Shown: piece after piece, positions 1 to 8,031 of the stretch | Layout of the letters: each line of letters starts with the position of its first letter | Position numbering within the stretch: the stretch's first letter is position 1 | Origin: Anaerotignum sp. MSJ-24 | GTDB taxonomy: Bacteria; Bacillota; Clostridia; Lachnospirales; Anaerotignaceae | DNA: 64,000 bases | Direction: 5' to 3' | NCBI RefSeq assembly: GCF_018918145.1 | Contig: NZ_JAHLPX010000004.1 | Location: 62,001 to 126,000 of the forward strand | Translations under genes and position numbers: made by a program | Notes under the pieces: model-generated | What the model was told of the DNA's origin: nothing | The model's input: the letters and a program-made list of their open reading frames with translations, nothing else | Database searches by the model: none

Positions 1-1
1 A

Positions 2-949
2 ACAATCGTTCTTCCCGAAGCATATGAAAGAAGAACTCTTGATGCAGCAGACATGATCCTCAAAGAGGACGTCGCTGACCTCATCCTTATCGGCAACAAG
101 GACAAAATCCTTGAAGCAGGAAAGGGCTGCAATCTTGATGGTGCTACAATTATAGATCCCGAAAACTATGAAAGAATGGACGAAGTTGTTGCTGCATTCT
201 GCGAAGCAAGAAAGAGCAAAGGACTTACTCCCGAAGAAGCATTAAAGACTGTTAAAGCAGACTATACATATTTTGGTGTACTCCTTGTTAAAATCGGTGT
301 TGCAGACGGTATGGTTTCAGGTGCTATCCACTCAACAGCAGATACATTAAGACCTGCACTCCAGATTCTTAAGACAGCTCCCGGAACAGAGCTCGTTTCA
401 TCATTCTTCGTAATGTGCTGCAAAGACAACACATACGGAAACGACGGCGTACTTCTTTTCGCTGACTGCGCTCTTAACCAGAATCCTAATCCCGAAGAGC
501 TTGCATCTATCGCAACTGCATCAGCAGCAAGCTTTGAAGCATTCGTTGGCGGAAAAGCAAGAGTTGCTATGCTCAGCCATTCAACAAAGGGTTCAGCTAA
601 ACATGCTGACGTAACAAAGGTTGTTGAGGCAACAAGAATCGCAAAAGAAAAACATCCCGAAATTATGCTTGACGGCGAGCTTCAGCTTGACGCAGCTCTC
701 GTTAAGGAAGTTGGCGAGCTTAAGGCTCCTACAAGCGATGTAGCAGGTAAGGCAAACGTACTTATCTTCCCTGACATCGACGCAGGAAACATCGGATACA
801 AGCTTGTACAGAGATTTGCCGGAGCACAGGCTTTCGGACCTATCCTTCAGGGCCTTGCAGCACCTGTAAACGACCTTTCAAGAGGCTGCAACGCAGAGGA
901 TATCGTAGCTTGCGTAGCTCTTACATCATTCCAGGCAACAATTATCTGA
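2..949 (+). CDS. pta: Phosphate acetyltransferase, 5' end cut off by window
   Basis: Converts acetyl-CoA and phosphate to acetyl phosphate and CoA, the first step of the acetate-forming, ATP-yielding branch in fermenters. The open frame runs to the window edge: reading from base 2 gives TIVLPEAYERRTLDAAD, the usual Pta N-terminus, so the ATG at 53 is internal and about 10-20 residues are missing upstream. Family segments seen are DGMVSGAIHSTADTLRP near the middle and SRGCNAEDIV at the C-terminus. ackA follows 46 bp downstream on the same strand, the classic pta-ackA pair. About 315 residues are visible against roughly 330 for the family. Identification is firm; only the start is unseen. Confidence 0.95.
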   Translation, partial: TIVLPEAYERRTLDAADMILKEDVADLILIGNKDKILEAGKGCNLDGATIIDPENYERMDEVVAAFCEARKSKGLTPEEALKTVKADYTYFGVLLVKIGVADGMVSGAIHSTADTLRPALQILKTAPGTELVSSFFVMCCKDNTYGNDGVLLFADCALNQNPNPEELASIATASAASFEAFVGGKARVAMLSHSTKGSAKHADVTKVVEATRIAKEKHPEIMLDGELQLDAALVKEVGELKAPTSDVAGKANVLIFPDIDAGNIGYKLVQRFAGAQAFGPILQGLAAPVNDLSRGCNAEDIVACVALTSFQATII

Positions 950-995
950 TTGAAAAAGTTAACTAATAAACATATAAGATAAGGAGAAAATAAAC

Positions 996-2195
996 ATGAA
1001 AATTCTTGTATTAAACTGCGGAAGTTCATCACTTAAATATCAGCTTATCGATAGCGAAACAGAAGAATTACTTGCAAAAGGTCTTTGCGAAAGAATCGGT
1101 ATCGACGGCGTTCTTAAGCATGAAGCAACAGGAAAGGATAAATATGTATCAAACGATCCCCTTCCCGATCACGCAACTGCTGTAAAGGCTGTTATGGACG
1201 CACTTGTTGACGCTGACCACGGCGTTATCAAATCAACAATGGAAATTGGCGCAGTTGGACATCGTGTTGTACATGGTGGAGAATACTTCGCAAAATCAGT
1301 TATCATCAATGAAGAAGTTAAAGATGCAATCAAGAAATGCTTCGACCTTGCACCTCTTCACAACCCTGCAAACCTTATCGGTATCGAAGCTTGCGAAAAG
1401 CTTATGCCCGGTGTTCCTCAGGTAGCAGTATTCGATACAGCTTTCCATCAGACAATGCCTGAAAAAGCTTATCTCTATGCTCTTCCTTACGAATACTATG
1501 AAAAATACAAAATCCGTAAATATGGCTTCCACGGAACAAGCCACAGATTTGTTTCACAGGAATGTGCTAACCTTATGGGCAAACCCATCGAAGAGCTTAA
1601 GATTGTTACATGCCACCTCGGAAACGGTGCAAGTATCTGTGCTGTAAGAAAAGGTATCTCAGTAGACACATCAATGGGCTTCACACCTCTTGACGGTCTT
1701 GCAATGGGTACAAGAAGCGGTAGCGTTGACCCTGCTGTTGTTCTTTACATCATGAACAAGGAAAACCTTACAACAGCTCAGATGGACCACATCCTTAACA
1801 AGGAATCAGGCGTTCTCGGTGTATCAGGCGTATCAAGCGACTTCCGTGACATCGAAGAAGCAGAGGGCGAAGGAAACGAAAGAGCTACATCAGCACTTGA
1901 CCTTTTCGCTTACAGAGTTGCAAAGACAATCGGCGAATATGTAACAGCTATGAAGGGCGTTGACGCTATTGTATTCACAGCAGGTCTTGGTGAAAACTCA
2001 GCTACAATGCGTCAGGTTATCTGCGATTACCTCAGATACCTCGGAATTGAGCTTGACTCATACAACAACAGCCAGAGAGGCAAGGCTATTGAAATTACAA
2101 CAAGACAGTCAAGAGTTCAGGTATTTGTAATCCCTACAAATGAAGAGCTTGTTATCGCAAGAGATACAAAAGAGCTTGTTGAAGCTGCAAAATAA
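996..2195 (+). CDS. ackA: Acetate kinase
   Basis: Transfers the phosphoryl group of acetyl phosphate to ADP, giving acetate and ATP in the cytoplasm. The 399-residue product has the full ASKHA-fold signature set: [13 protein letters not shown] at the N-terminus, GHRVVHGGE, the HLGNGAS phosphate-binding segment, GTRSGSVDP and FTAGLGENS. The start ATG sits after AAGGAGA with normal spacing, and the length matches the family. It is cotranscribed with pta immediately upstream, completing the acetate pathway. An inverted repeat follows at 2220-2249. Nothing is unusual. Confidence 0.97.
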   Translation: MKILVLNCGSSSLKYQLIDSETEELLAKGLCERIGIDGVLKHEATGKDKYVSNDPLPDHATAVKAVMDALVDADHGVIKSTMEIGAVGHRVVHGGEYFAKSVIINEEVKDAIKKCFDLAPLHNPANLIGIEACEKLMPGVPQVAVFDTAFHQTMPEKAYLYALPYEYYEKYKIRKYGFHGTSHRFVSQECANLMGKPIEELKIVTCHLGNGASICAVRKGISVDTSMGFTPLDGLAMGTRSGSVDPAVVLYIMNKENLTTAQMDHILNKESGVLGVSGVSSDFRDIEEAEGEGNERATSALDLFAYRVAKTIGEYVTAMKGVDAIVFTAGLGENSATMRQVICDYLRYLGIELDSYNNSQRGKAIEITTRQSRVQVFVIPTNEELVIARDTKELVEAAK

Positions 2196-2219
2196 TCTTA
2201 TCAAATAATTGATTTTTCC

Positions 2220-2249
2220 TTCTGCCTCATGTTTACGCATGGGGCAGAA
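2220..2249 (+). terminator. Possible terminator hairpin after ackA
   Basis: TTCTGCCTCAT and ATGGGGCAGAA form an 11-bp stem with one G-U pair and an 8-nt loop. The downstream tract is A/T mixed rather than a clean U run, so termination may be inefficient. Confidence 0.5.
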
Positions 2250-2268
2250 TAATTAATAAAAAATAAGA

Positions 2269-2297
2269 TTGACAAATATAAATGTTATTAGTATAAT
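2269..2297 (+). promoter_or_regulatory. Sigma-A promoter for yceD-rpmF
   Basis: TTGACA at 2269-2274 and TATAAT at 2292-2297 are separated by 17 bp, an exact match to the housekeeping consensus. It lies 33 bp upstream of the yceD start. Confidence 0.85.
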
Positions 2298-2329
2298 AAT
2301 TTGAGTGTGGCTAACAGGAGTGATTAAAT

Positions 2330-2836
2330 ATGATTATTAATATTTCTGCTGTTTCGGGCAGACGTGAGGCCAGCTTTGATTTTCAGCTTAACGAAAAGCT
2401 TGGCGATGAAGTCTTAGGTGCCGATGGAGCGGTTTTTACAACACCTGTCAGTCTTGAAGGAGAAGTAATAAAGGAACAGGATATTTACTATGTCGAAGGA
2501 ACTGGTTCCGTTGGCATATGTATGCCCTGCAGCAGGTGTTTAGAGCCTGTTGAACTATCCGTGGACTTCAAACTAAATGAAAAATTCGGCAATAATGCCG
2601 GTGATGACGAAGAGATAGAAACTTTTTCGGGAGATTCCATAGACCTTAGTTCAGCTGTTATGAGAAACATATTGGCGGTTATGCCTATGAAAGTTGTATG
2701 CAGCGATGACTGCAAGGGTCTTTGCCCTGTTTGCGGACAGAATCTCAATGTGAAGGATTGCGGCTGTGATACGACATATGTTGATCCAAGGTTTGAAAGT
2801 TTACGTTCTCTTCTCAAATTCGATGAGGAGGTGTAA
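2330..2836 (+). CDS. yceD: YceD/DUF177 family protein
   Basis: A 168-residue member of the DUF177 family, which in bacteria and plastids is tied to 23S rRNA accumulation or large-subunit assembly (family knowledge; no enzyme activity is known). The C-terminal third has a cysteine cluster, CSDDCKGLCPVCGQNLNVKD, probably metal-binding. It is followed 5 bp later by rpmF, the near-universal yceD-rpmF pairing, so the two are expected to be translated together. The start follows a CAGGAG ribosome site, and a consensus promoter lies just upstream. Family assignment is secure; molecular function is not. Confidence 0.9.
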   Translation: MIINISAVSGRREASFDFQLNEKLGDEVLGADGAVFTTPVSLEGEVIKEQDIYYVEGTGSVGICMPCSRCLEPVELSVDFKLNEKFGNNAGDDEEIETFSGDSIDLSSAVMRNILAVMPMKVVCSDDCKGLCPVCGQNLNVKDCGCDTTYVDPRFESLRSLLKFDEEV

Positions 2837-2841
2837 AAGAA

Positions 2842-3021
2842 ATGGCAGTACCCAAAGGAAGAGTCTCAAAATCTAAAAAAGGTAAAAGAAAAGCATCTAC
2901 ATGGAAGATTGCAACACCTACATTAGTAGCGTGCAGCAAGTGTGGAGAACTTATGGTGCCTCACCATGTATGTAAGGCATGTGGTTCATACAACAAAAAG
3001 GTTGTTACACCTGTAGACTAA
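2842..3021 (+). CDS. rpmF: Ribosomal protein bL32
   Basis: A 59-residue structural protein of the 50S subunit. It begins MAVPKGRVSKSKKGKRKA, the typical basic L32 N-terminus, and has two CxxC pairs (CSKC and CKAC) forming the zinc ribbon, so this is the zinc-containing form. The start is 5 bp after the yceD stop, with GAGGTG as ribosome site overlapping the end of yceD. A perfect 9-bp terminator hairpin follows. Short but unambiguous. Confidence 0.96.
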   Translation: MAVPKGRVSKSKKGKRKASTWKIATPTLVACSKCGELMVPHHVCKACGSYNKKVVTPVD

Positions 3022-3032
3022 GCATAAACCTT

Positions 3033-3066
3033 AAGGCAGCTGCATGTTAGCTGCCTTATTTATTTA
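3033..3066 (+). terminator. Terminator after rpmF
   Basis: AAGGCAGCT and AGCTGCCTT form a perfect 9-bp stem with a 7-nt loop, followed by the T-rich ATTTATTTATT. It lies between rpmF and plsX; partial read-through into plsX is likely because no separate strong promoter is obvious. Confidence 0.7.
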
Positions 3067-3091
3067 TTACCGTATTGATAAAGAGGTGGAT

Positions 3092-4090
3092 ATGTTGGAA
3101 AGAAATATTACTGTTGCAGTTGACGCCATGGGCGGAGATAATGCACCCTATGAAATAGTTAAAGGCGTTGCGGAGGCTGTTAAGCTCTATCCTGTAAAGG
3201 TTCTTCTTGTAGGACAGGAAGAAGTTGTAAAAAAAGAGCTTGCGGCATATACATTTGATGAGGACAGCATAGAAATAGTCAACGCTGATGAAGTGATAAG
3301 CACCGAGGAAGTACCTACGGAGGCAGTCCGCAAGAAGAAAAACTCTTCATTGATGGTCGGACTTAATCTTGTTAAAGAAAATAAGGCTTCGGCTTTTATT
3401 TCAGCCGGAAGCACAGGCGCACTTTTTGTCGGCGGAACAGTAACTGTCGGAAGAATAAAAGGAATTGACAGACCGGCCCTTGCAACATGTTTACCTAATG
3501 CCAAAGGATATTCACTGCTTCTCGACAGTGGTGCAAATGTCGATTGCAAACCGCATTATCTTGAGCAGTTTGCAAAAATGGGTTCTGTTTATGCGGAAAC
3601 CGTTCTCGGCATAAAAAATCCTACGGTAGGTCTTGCCAATATCGGTGTTGAAAGAGAAAAGGGAAATGCTTTGGTTAAAGAGGCTTATTCTTTGCTTGAG
3701 AATGCAGACATTAATTTTAAAGGCTATGCCGAAATGATAGATATTCCTTTCGGTGTGGTTGACGTAGTTGTATGCGACGGCTTTGTCGGAAATACTATTC
3801 TTAAGACAACCGAAGGCGTATGCAAGAGCCTTTTCGGAAGAATTAAAGGCGAAATAACAAAAGGCCCATATAAGCTTGCGGCAGCGGCACTTAAAACACC
3901 CTTCGGAAACATCAAGAATAGTCTTGATTCCGATAACGTCGGCGGTGCACCTTATGTCGGCTTAAAGTCGCTTGTTATGAAGGTACACGGAAGCTGTAAG
4001 GCTCCGGCTATAACAAATTGTATAAAGCAGAGCATAAGCTTTATTGAAAATGATACTGTTGCTAAAATCGAGAGTTTAATCCAGAAATAA
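3092..4090 (+). CDS. plsX: Phosphate acyltransferase PlsX
   Basis: Makes acyl phosphate from acyl-ACP and phosphate, feeding PlsY in phospholipid synthesis. The 332-residue product starts MLERNITVAVDAMGGDNAP, with the diagnostic AVDAMGGDNAP segment. An in-frame ATG at 3044 lies within the rpmF terminator hairpin and has no ribosome site, so the start at 3092 after AAGAGGTGG is chosen. acpP, encoding its acyl-carrier partner, starts 13 bp after its stop, giving plsX-acpP-rnc. Length and motifs are typical. Confidence 0.95.
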   Translation: MLERNITVAVDAMGGDNAPYEIVKGVAEAVKLYPVKVLLVGQEEVVKKELAAYTFDEDSIEIVNADEVISTEEVPTEAVRKKKNSSLMVGLNLVKENKASAFISAGSTGALFVGGTVTVGRIKGIDRPALATCLPNAKGYSLLLDSGANVDCKPHYLEQFAKMGSVYAETVLGIKNPTVGLANIGVEREKGNALVKEAYSLLENADINFKGYAEMIDIPFGVVDVVVCDGFVGNTILKTTEGVCKSLFGRIKGEITKGPYKLAAAALKTPFGNIKNSLDSDNVGGAPYVGLKSLVMKVHGSCKAPAITNCIKQSISFIENDTVAKIESLIQK

Positions 4091-4103
4091 AAGGAGATAT
4101 TTT

Positions 4104-4334
4104 ATGGATACATCTAAAGTTATAAGTATAATTGCTGAACAGCTCGGACTTCCGGAGGCTGATATTAACGAAAACACAGTTTTTGCCGATTTGGAAGTTG
4201 ACTCATTTGATTTCTTTCAGGTGATTTCTGCACTTGAGGACGCATACGAAGTGACATTTGATACTGACGATACAGAAAAGATTAAGACAGTTAAGGACGC
4301 AATAAACTATATAAGCGAAATGACAGCGGAGTAA
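4104..4334 (+). CDS. acpP: Acyl carrier protein
   Basis: A 76-residue acidic four-helix carrier for growing fatty acyl chains. The phosphopantetheine attachment serine is Ser34 within EVDSFDFFQ; the usual motif is DSLD, so Leu is replaced by Phe here, a conservative change. It follows plsX by 13 bp behind an AAGGAGA site and precedes rnc by 4 bp, a common Firmicutes order. Housekeeping ACP is the best reading given the context. Confidence 0.93.
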   Translation: MDTSKVISIIAEQLGLPEADINENTVFADLEVDSFDFFQVISALEDAYEVTFDTDDTEKIKTVKDAINYISEMTAE

Positions 4335-4338
4335 GATA

Positions 4339-5040
4339 ATGAATAATACAGATTTGAGCATATTTGAAAATACAATCAACTATAAATTTAATAATATTGA
4401 TTTGCTCAAAAAAGCGTTTACGCACAGCTCCTATGCCAATGAAAAGCATATTGAAAAGTATGATAATAATGAACGTATCGAATTTTTGGGCGATGCTGTT
4501 CTTGAGCTTGTTATAAGCGACTATATATATAAGCTTTTTCCGCATATGCCTGAGGGCGAACTGACAAAGCTCAGAGCCGGAACCGTATGCGAAGGAAGTC
4601 TTGCCGAAAGAGCAAGAATTATAGGCTTAAGCGAATTTCTTATGCTCGGCAGAGGCGAAGAGGCAACCGGCGGCAGAAAGAGAGATTCAATACTTGCCGA
4701 TGCCTTTGAGGCTGTTATAGGTGCTATATATCTTGACGGCGGAATAGAGGCGGCAAGAAAGCACATACTCGGACAGCTTACCGATACGGTAAACAGGATA
4801 AGAGAAACATTGAACATCATTGACTGTAAAACACGTCTTCAGGAGGAAATCCAGAAGGTAAGCAAGGAACCGCTTCATTATGAAATAATAAATGAAGAAG
4901 GCCCTGACCATAATAAGGTGTTTACATCAGCCGTAAGACATGGCAAAGATGTTCTCGGAACAGGAAAAGGCAAGAGCAAAAAAGAGGCCGAACAGGCGGC
5001 GGCATTGAATGCTCTTAAAGAAATGAATATTATTAAATAA
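4339..5040 (+). CDS. rnc: Ribonuclease III
   Basis: Double-strand-specific endoribonuclease that processes rRNA precursors and, in Gram-positives, the SRP RNA precursor. The 233-residue protein has the catalytic signature ERIEFLGDAVLELV near residue 40, the second acidic cluster LADAFEAVIGAIY near residue 115, and a C-terminal dsRNA-binding domain with KSKKEAEQAAALNAL. It starts 4 bp after acpP. smc and ftsY, often downstream in Firmicutes, are absent; a strong terminator ends the operon. Confidence 0.96.
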   Translation: MNNTDLSIFENTINYKFNNIDLLKKAFTHSSYANEKHIEKYDNNERIEFLGDAVLELVISDYIYKLFPHMPEGELTKLRAGTVCEGSLAERARIIGLSEFLMLGRGEEATGGRKRDSILADAFEAVIGAIYLDGGIEAARKHILGQLTDTVNRIRETLNIIDCKTRLQEEIQKVSKEPLHYEIINEEGPDHNKVFTSAVRHGKDVLGTGKGKSKKEAEQAAALNALKEMNIIK

Positions 5041-5054
5041 GATTAAGAAGAATG

Positions 5055-5092
5055 CACCACATTTCCGATTTGCAGAAATGTGGTGTTTTTTA
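5055..5092 (+). terminator. Terminator after rnc
   Basis: CACCACATTTC and GAAATGTGGTG form a perfect 11-bp stem with a 9-nt loop, followed by TTTTTTATTT. Strong rho-independent terminator closing plsX-acpP-rnc. Confidence 0.88.
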
Positions 5093-5136
5093 TTTGTGTA
5101 CCTATTTGGTTGTTTGCCGATCAGGGAAAATGTCAA

Positions 5137-5158
5137 ACCGATATGCTCGCATATCGGT
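5137..5158. promoter_or_regulatory. 22-bp perfect dyad upstream of S-layer gene
   Basis: ACCGATATGC and GCATATCGGT are perfect inverted 10-mers separated by 2 bp. No T run follows, so it is more operator-like than terminator-like. It lies about 95 bp upstream of the putative promoter. The bound factor is unknown. Confidence 0.45.
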
Positions 5159-5229
5159 GAAAAATGCAAGGCTGTGGATAAAGGTATAAATGCTAATGTT
5201 ACAGTTATGTTACAAAATGCCAAAAACCC

Positions 5230-5266
5230 TTGACATTTTCCGGGGGGGGTAAAATGAACATATACT
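5230..5266 (+). promoter_or_regulatory. Putative S-layer gene promoter with G8 tract in spacer
   Basis: A perfect -35 TTGACA at 5230-5235 is followed by TAAAAT at 5250-5255 (14-bp spacer) or TATACT at 5261-5266 (25-bp spacer). Neither has the usual 17 bp. A run of eight G lies inside the spacer. Two DnaA-box-like 9-mers flank the area (5173-5181 and 5295-5303, both on the minus strand). The leader from here to the start codon is about 140 nt. Confidence 0.4.
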
Positions 5267-5404
5267 AATTGATAGATATGTGCATGTTGTACATTGTGCA
5301 TAACCGTTTACCCGACAAAACGGCAGAAAACAAGGTGCTTTATGAATGTATCGGTCAATTTGTATAAGCCAATACGTACATTTAAAATTAAAGGAGGAAA
5401 AAAG

Positions 5405-7621
5405 ATGAAAAGAAAATTGGCATTACTTATTGCAGCTGTTATGACAGTAGCAATGGTACCTGCAACAGCTTTCGCAGCAACAAAGGTTACAGTAGCTGAC
5501 GAAATCCAGGTTGCAACAGATAAAATCTTTACATCAAGAGTTGAACTCAAAAGAGACAATGATGAAGTAAAACGTAATGAAGATTTTGATGTAACTGTTA
5601 CACTTGTTAATGGTGAATTTGCTCGTGTTGATGACGACAGTGACAAAGATTACCAGATGCAAGTAAATGACGAAGGAAGAGTTGGCATCAAAAAGGTTGT
5701 TATCAAGGACGATGATAAAGCTGTAATTACAATCGATGCAGAAAAATATAACATGGTACAGAAAGGTAGCGCTTGCGTTATTCCTTTGATTGTTAAAGCT
5801 ATCGGAGAAGGCGATGTAGTTGCAAAATTTACAAGTAACGTTGTAGAATTTAGCAAAAATGACGTTGTAATTGCAACAGCGCAGAAGGGTGATATCACTT
5901 ATGAACCAGTAAAAGTTAAGACTTTTGTAGAAGATGCCGATGATGAAAAAGCAATCAACGAGATAACACTTAAAGAACTTACACCCAAAGTGTTTGAGGG
6001 CGGTTCAATCAAACTTAAGCTCAGCGGAAACTGGAAATTCACAGAAGATCAGGATGATGCAGAAGTTTCATTCCTTAACGAGAAAGGTGTTTCAGCTGAA
6101 ATCAATGTCATTAAAGACAACGAAATCGAAATCGTATTCGATGGAACAGATTTCGAACCTAATATGTGCTCTGAAATGACTATTTCAAAGCTTACATTAA
6201 AACCTCTTAAGAAATGCAAGGTTGGCGATGTTGCTACAATCACAGTATCATCACTTGCTTCACCTAAGGAATTCTCAAACATTAAGCTTGAGGTTGCTAA
6301 GATGGTTAAAGAAGCTGTAACATACTCAGTTGAAGACAAAGAACTTCCTGTAATCTGGGCAGGTGCTTACAACGACGACACAAATACACTTAAGGTATCA
6401 ATTGAAGAAAACACAGGCGATATTCTTAACACATCAAGAAAAGCTACATTTACATTCCCTGAAGGAATCGAAGTAGCAGATGTTGAATTCAAAGGCAACG
6501 GAAATGACGATTTTACAAGTGAAATCGACGGAAACGTTGTAACAATCAAGAACTACTCAAAGAACAACAATGAGTCAAATAAGACTGACCTTGATGTTAA
6601 ATTCGTTCTTAATGCAGCACCTACATTTTCAGGTGATGTAAACGTTACACTCGGCGGACAGTTCGACGACGTAACACTTAAGGTAGCTACAGTTAAAGCC
6701 CCTTACACAATTACAGCTAAGACAAGCGAAGTACTTATTGACTACAGATATGTACCTGTAAACGATATCGTTATTACAGAAGCTGAAGAAGGTATCCTTA
6801 AAGAAGACGATCAGATCATCCTTGGCGTTGAAAAGATGGACTTCGAAGATGCTGGTAAAGCAGAAGTTACAGAAGGTGACATCGATGTTGATGTTGATAT
6901 CGACGACAACTATCCTTCAGCTAACCTTTATGAAACAAGATTTGACAAAGCATTACTTACAGTAACAGTAAACGACGAGTCAACAGAGGCTTCAACAATC
7001 GTTATCAGCGGTCTTGAACTTTACCTTGACAGAACTCTTCCTGTAGGCGGATATGCTCTTCAGAACTTAGGTGGATACAGCAGACAGAATGATGGTGCTA
7101 TCAACATTCTCTGGGAAAACTCTTCACCTGACAAAGATGAATATGATGATGAAGAAGCTGCAATCTTCAAGTACAAAGCAGTAACAGTAAATGACAGCTA
7201 TGTTGACGTAATCACATCAGCTCGTGATCAGGATGACTCAACAACAAACAAGAAGATCATCATCACAGTTGGTGCTTCAACAATGGCAGTTGGAACAGAA
7301 ACAGTTAACCTTGACGCTCCTGCATACATCAACAGCGAAAACTACACAATGCTTCCTGTAAGAGCAATCTCAGAAGCATTCGGTGCAACAGTTAACTGGG
7401 ACAATGCAAGCAGAACAGTAACAGTACTCAGCGGACAGAGAATCATCTCTATGACAATCGGTTCAAGAACAATGTACATCAACGGTACACCTGTTGCTAT
7501 GAACACAACAGCAGCTATCGTAAACGACAGAACATTTATCCCTGTAAGAGATCTTGCTAACTCACTTGGTATCAGTGCAATCAACTGGACAGAGGCTTCC
7601 GGCACAGTAACACTTAACTAA
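5405..7621 (+). CDS. Secreted S-layer-like protein with C-terminal copper amine oxidase N-like domain
   Basis: A 738-residue exported protein of unknown exact role, probably a cell-surface layer or wall-associated protein. The signal peptide MKRKLALLIAAVMTVAMV...AFA (residues 1-25) follows a perfect AAAGGAGG site, which fixes the start; the frame is open 37 codons further upstream but has no ribosome site. Residues 26-630 are acidic and beta-rich, with no recognised catalytic motif. Residues about 635-738 match the copper amine oxidase N-terminal-like repeat (TMLPVRAISEAFGA ... TFIPVRDLANSLG), common in clostridial surface proteins. Codon use is strongly biased, as in pta/ackA, suggesting high expression. 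It is monocistronic between terminators. Confidence 0.8.
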   Translation: MKRKLALLIAAVMTVAMVPATAFAATKVTVADEIQVATDKIFTSRVELKRDNDEVKRNEDFDVTVTLVNGEFARVDDDSDKDYQMQVNDEGRVGIKKVVIKDDDKAVITIDAEKYNMVQKGSACVIPLIVKAIGEGDVVAKFTSNVVEFSKNDVVIATAQKGDITYEPVKVKTFVEDADDEKAINEITLKELTPKVFEGGSIKLKLSGNWKFTEDQDDAEVSFLNEKGVSAEINVIKDNEIEIVFDGTDFEPNMCSEMTISKLTLKPLKKCKVGDVATITVSSLASPKEFSNIKLEVAKMVKEAVTYSVEDKELPVIWAGAYNDDTNTLKVSIEENTGDILNTSRKATFTFPEGIEVADVEFKGNGNDDFTSEIDGNVVTIKNYSKNNNESNKTDLDVKFVLNAAPTFSGDVNVTLGGQFDDVTLKVATVKAPYTITAKTSEVLIDYRYVPVNDIVITEAEEGILKEDDQIILGVEKMDFEDAGKAEVTEGDIDVDVDIDDNYPSANLYETRFDKALLTVTVNDESTEASTIVISGLELYLDRTLPVGGYALQNLGGYSRQNDGAINILWENSSPDKDEYDDEEAAIFKYKAVTVNDSYVDVITSARDQDDSTTNKKIIITVGASTMAVGTETVNLDAPAYINSENYTMLPVRAISEAFGATVNWDNASRTVTVLSGQRIISMTIGSRTMYINGTPVAMNTTAAIVNDRTFIPVRDLANSLGISAINWTEASGTVTLN

Positions 7622-7683
7622 TTGTTCTGTACAAATTAATTTAAGGTAATTAAAATTAAAGCCAATTTTAATTATATGGGACC

Positions 7684-7716
7684 GAGGTCTCCGGGAAACC
7701 GGAGGCCTCATTTTTT
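7684..7716 (+). terminator. Terminator after S-layer-like gene
   Basis: GAGGTCTCCGG and CCGGAGGCCTC form an 11-bp GC-rich stem (one G-U pair) with a GAAA tetraloop, followed by ATTTTTT. Very strong, as expected for a highly expressed gene. Confidence 0.93.
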
Positions 7717-7771
7717 GGGGGCGTGTACGCCCTAAGGCAAAAACTAATCGTTTTTTGTTTTGTTTAAATTT

Positions 7772-7820
7772 GAATTAATAATTTCAATAAATTTTAAAAA
7801 ATTTTTGAAATTATCAATTC
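7772..7820. repeat. Long AT-rich imperfect inverted repeat
   Basis: Arms 7772-7795 and 7797-7820 pair over about 22 bp (GAATTAATAATTTCAA against TTGAAATTATCAATTC), with small bulges near the centre. It directly abuts repeat copy C and may be the edge of that element. The rest of the 410-bp gap between the S-layer gene and pyrC holds only the terminator, copy C and the pyr promoter. Confidence 0.6.
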
Positions 7821-7880
7821 TCCTCAGCGGGAATGAATCTCGCTTGCGGTTTCCTAATACCTTCCGCTTAAAAATGAACG
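7821..7880 (+). repeat. Dispersed hairpin repeat, copy C (short form)
   Basis: Shares GTTTCCTAATACCTTCCGCT with the other two copies (48675-48857 and, reversed, 31293-31541). It also shares a CTCCTC-hairpin block with the longer reversed copy. The hairpin 7826-7844 is AGCGGGA-ATGAA-TCTCGCT where the other copy has GACGGGA-GTGAA-TCCCGTC. It looks like a deletion derivative lacking the GTTTAAAC and GGCTAAAAAGCC blocks. Confidence 0.65.
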
Positions 7881-7970
7881 TCTTACTAAACAATATGTCT
7901 TGCGGTGAACCGTATATAATGGTAAAGTTATATTAGATAAAACTAATTTTAAATATACTTAAAATCACCC

Positions 7971-7999
7971 TTGACAGAGCATAACAATGATGATAAAAT
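7971..7999 (+). promoter_or_regulatory. Promoter of pyr operon
   Basis: TTGACA at 7971-7976 and TAAAAT at 7994-7999 with a 17-bp spacer. The leader to pyrC is only about 25 nt, too short for a PyrR-type attenuator, so regulation (if any) must act at initiation or elsewhere. Confidence 0.75.
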
Positions 8000-8031
8000 A
8001 TCACGCGGTATATAAGGAACGGAGGATTTTT

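Noticed and set aside
53-949. pta starting at the ATG at position 53
   Set aside because: The frame stays open to base 2 and encodes the conserved TIVLPEAYERRTL N-terminal segment, so the gene is simply truncated by the window.
2269-3021. FapR- or other lipid-regulator site upstream of plsX
   Set aside because: No FapR-like palindrome was found; the only inverted repeat between rpmF and plsX is the T-tailed terminator.
8000-8031. PyrR-binding attenuator before pyrC
   Set aside because: The leader is only about 25 nt and contains no terminator or anti-terminator.
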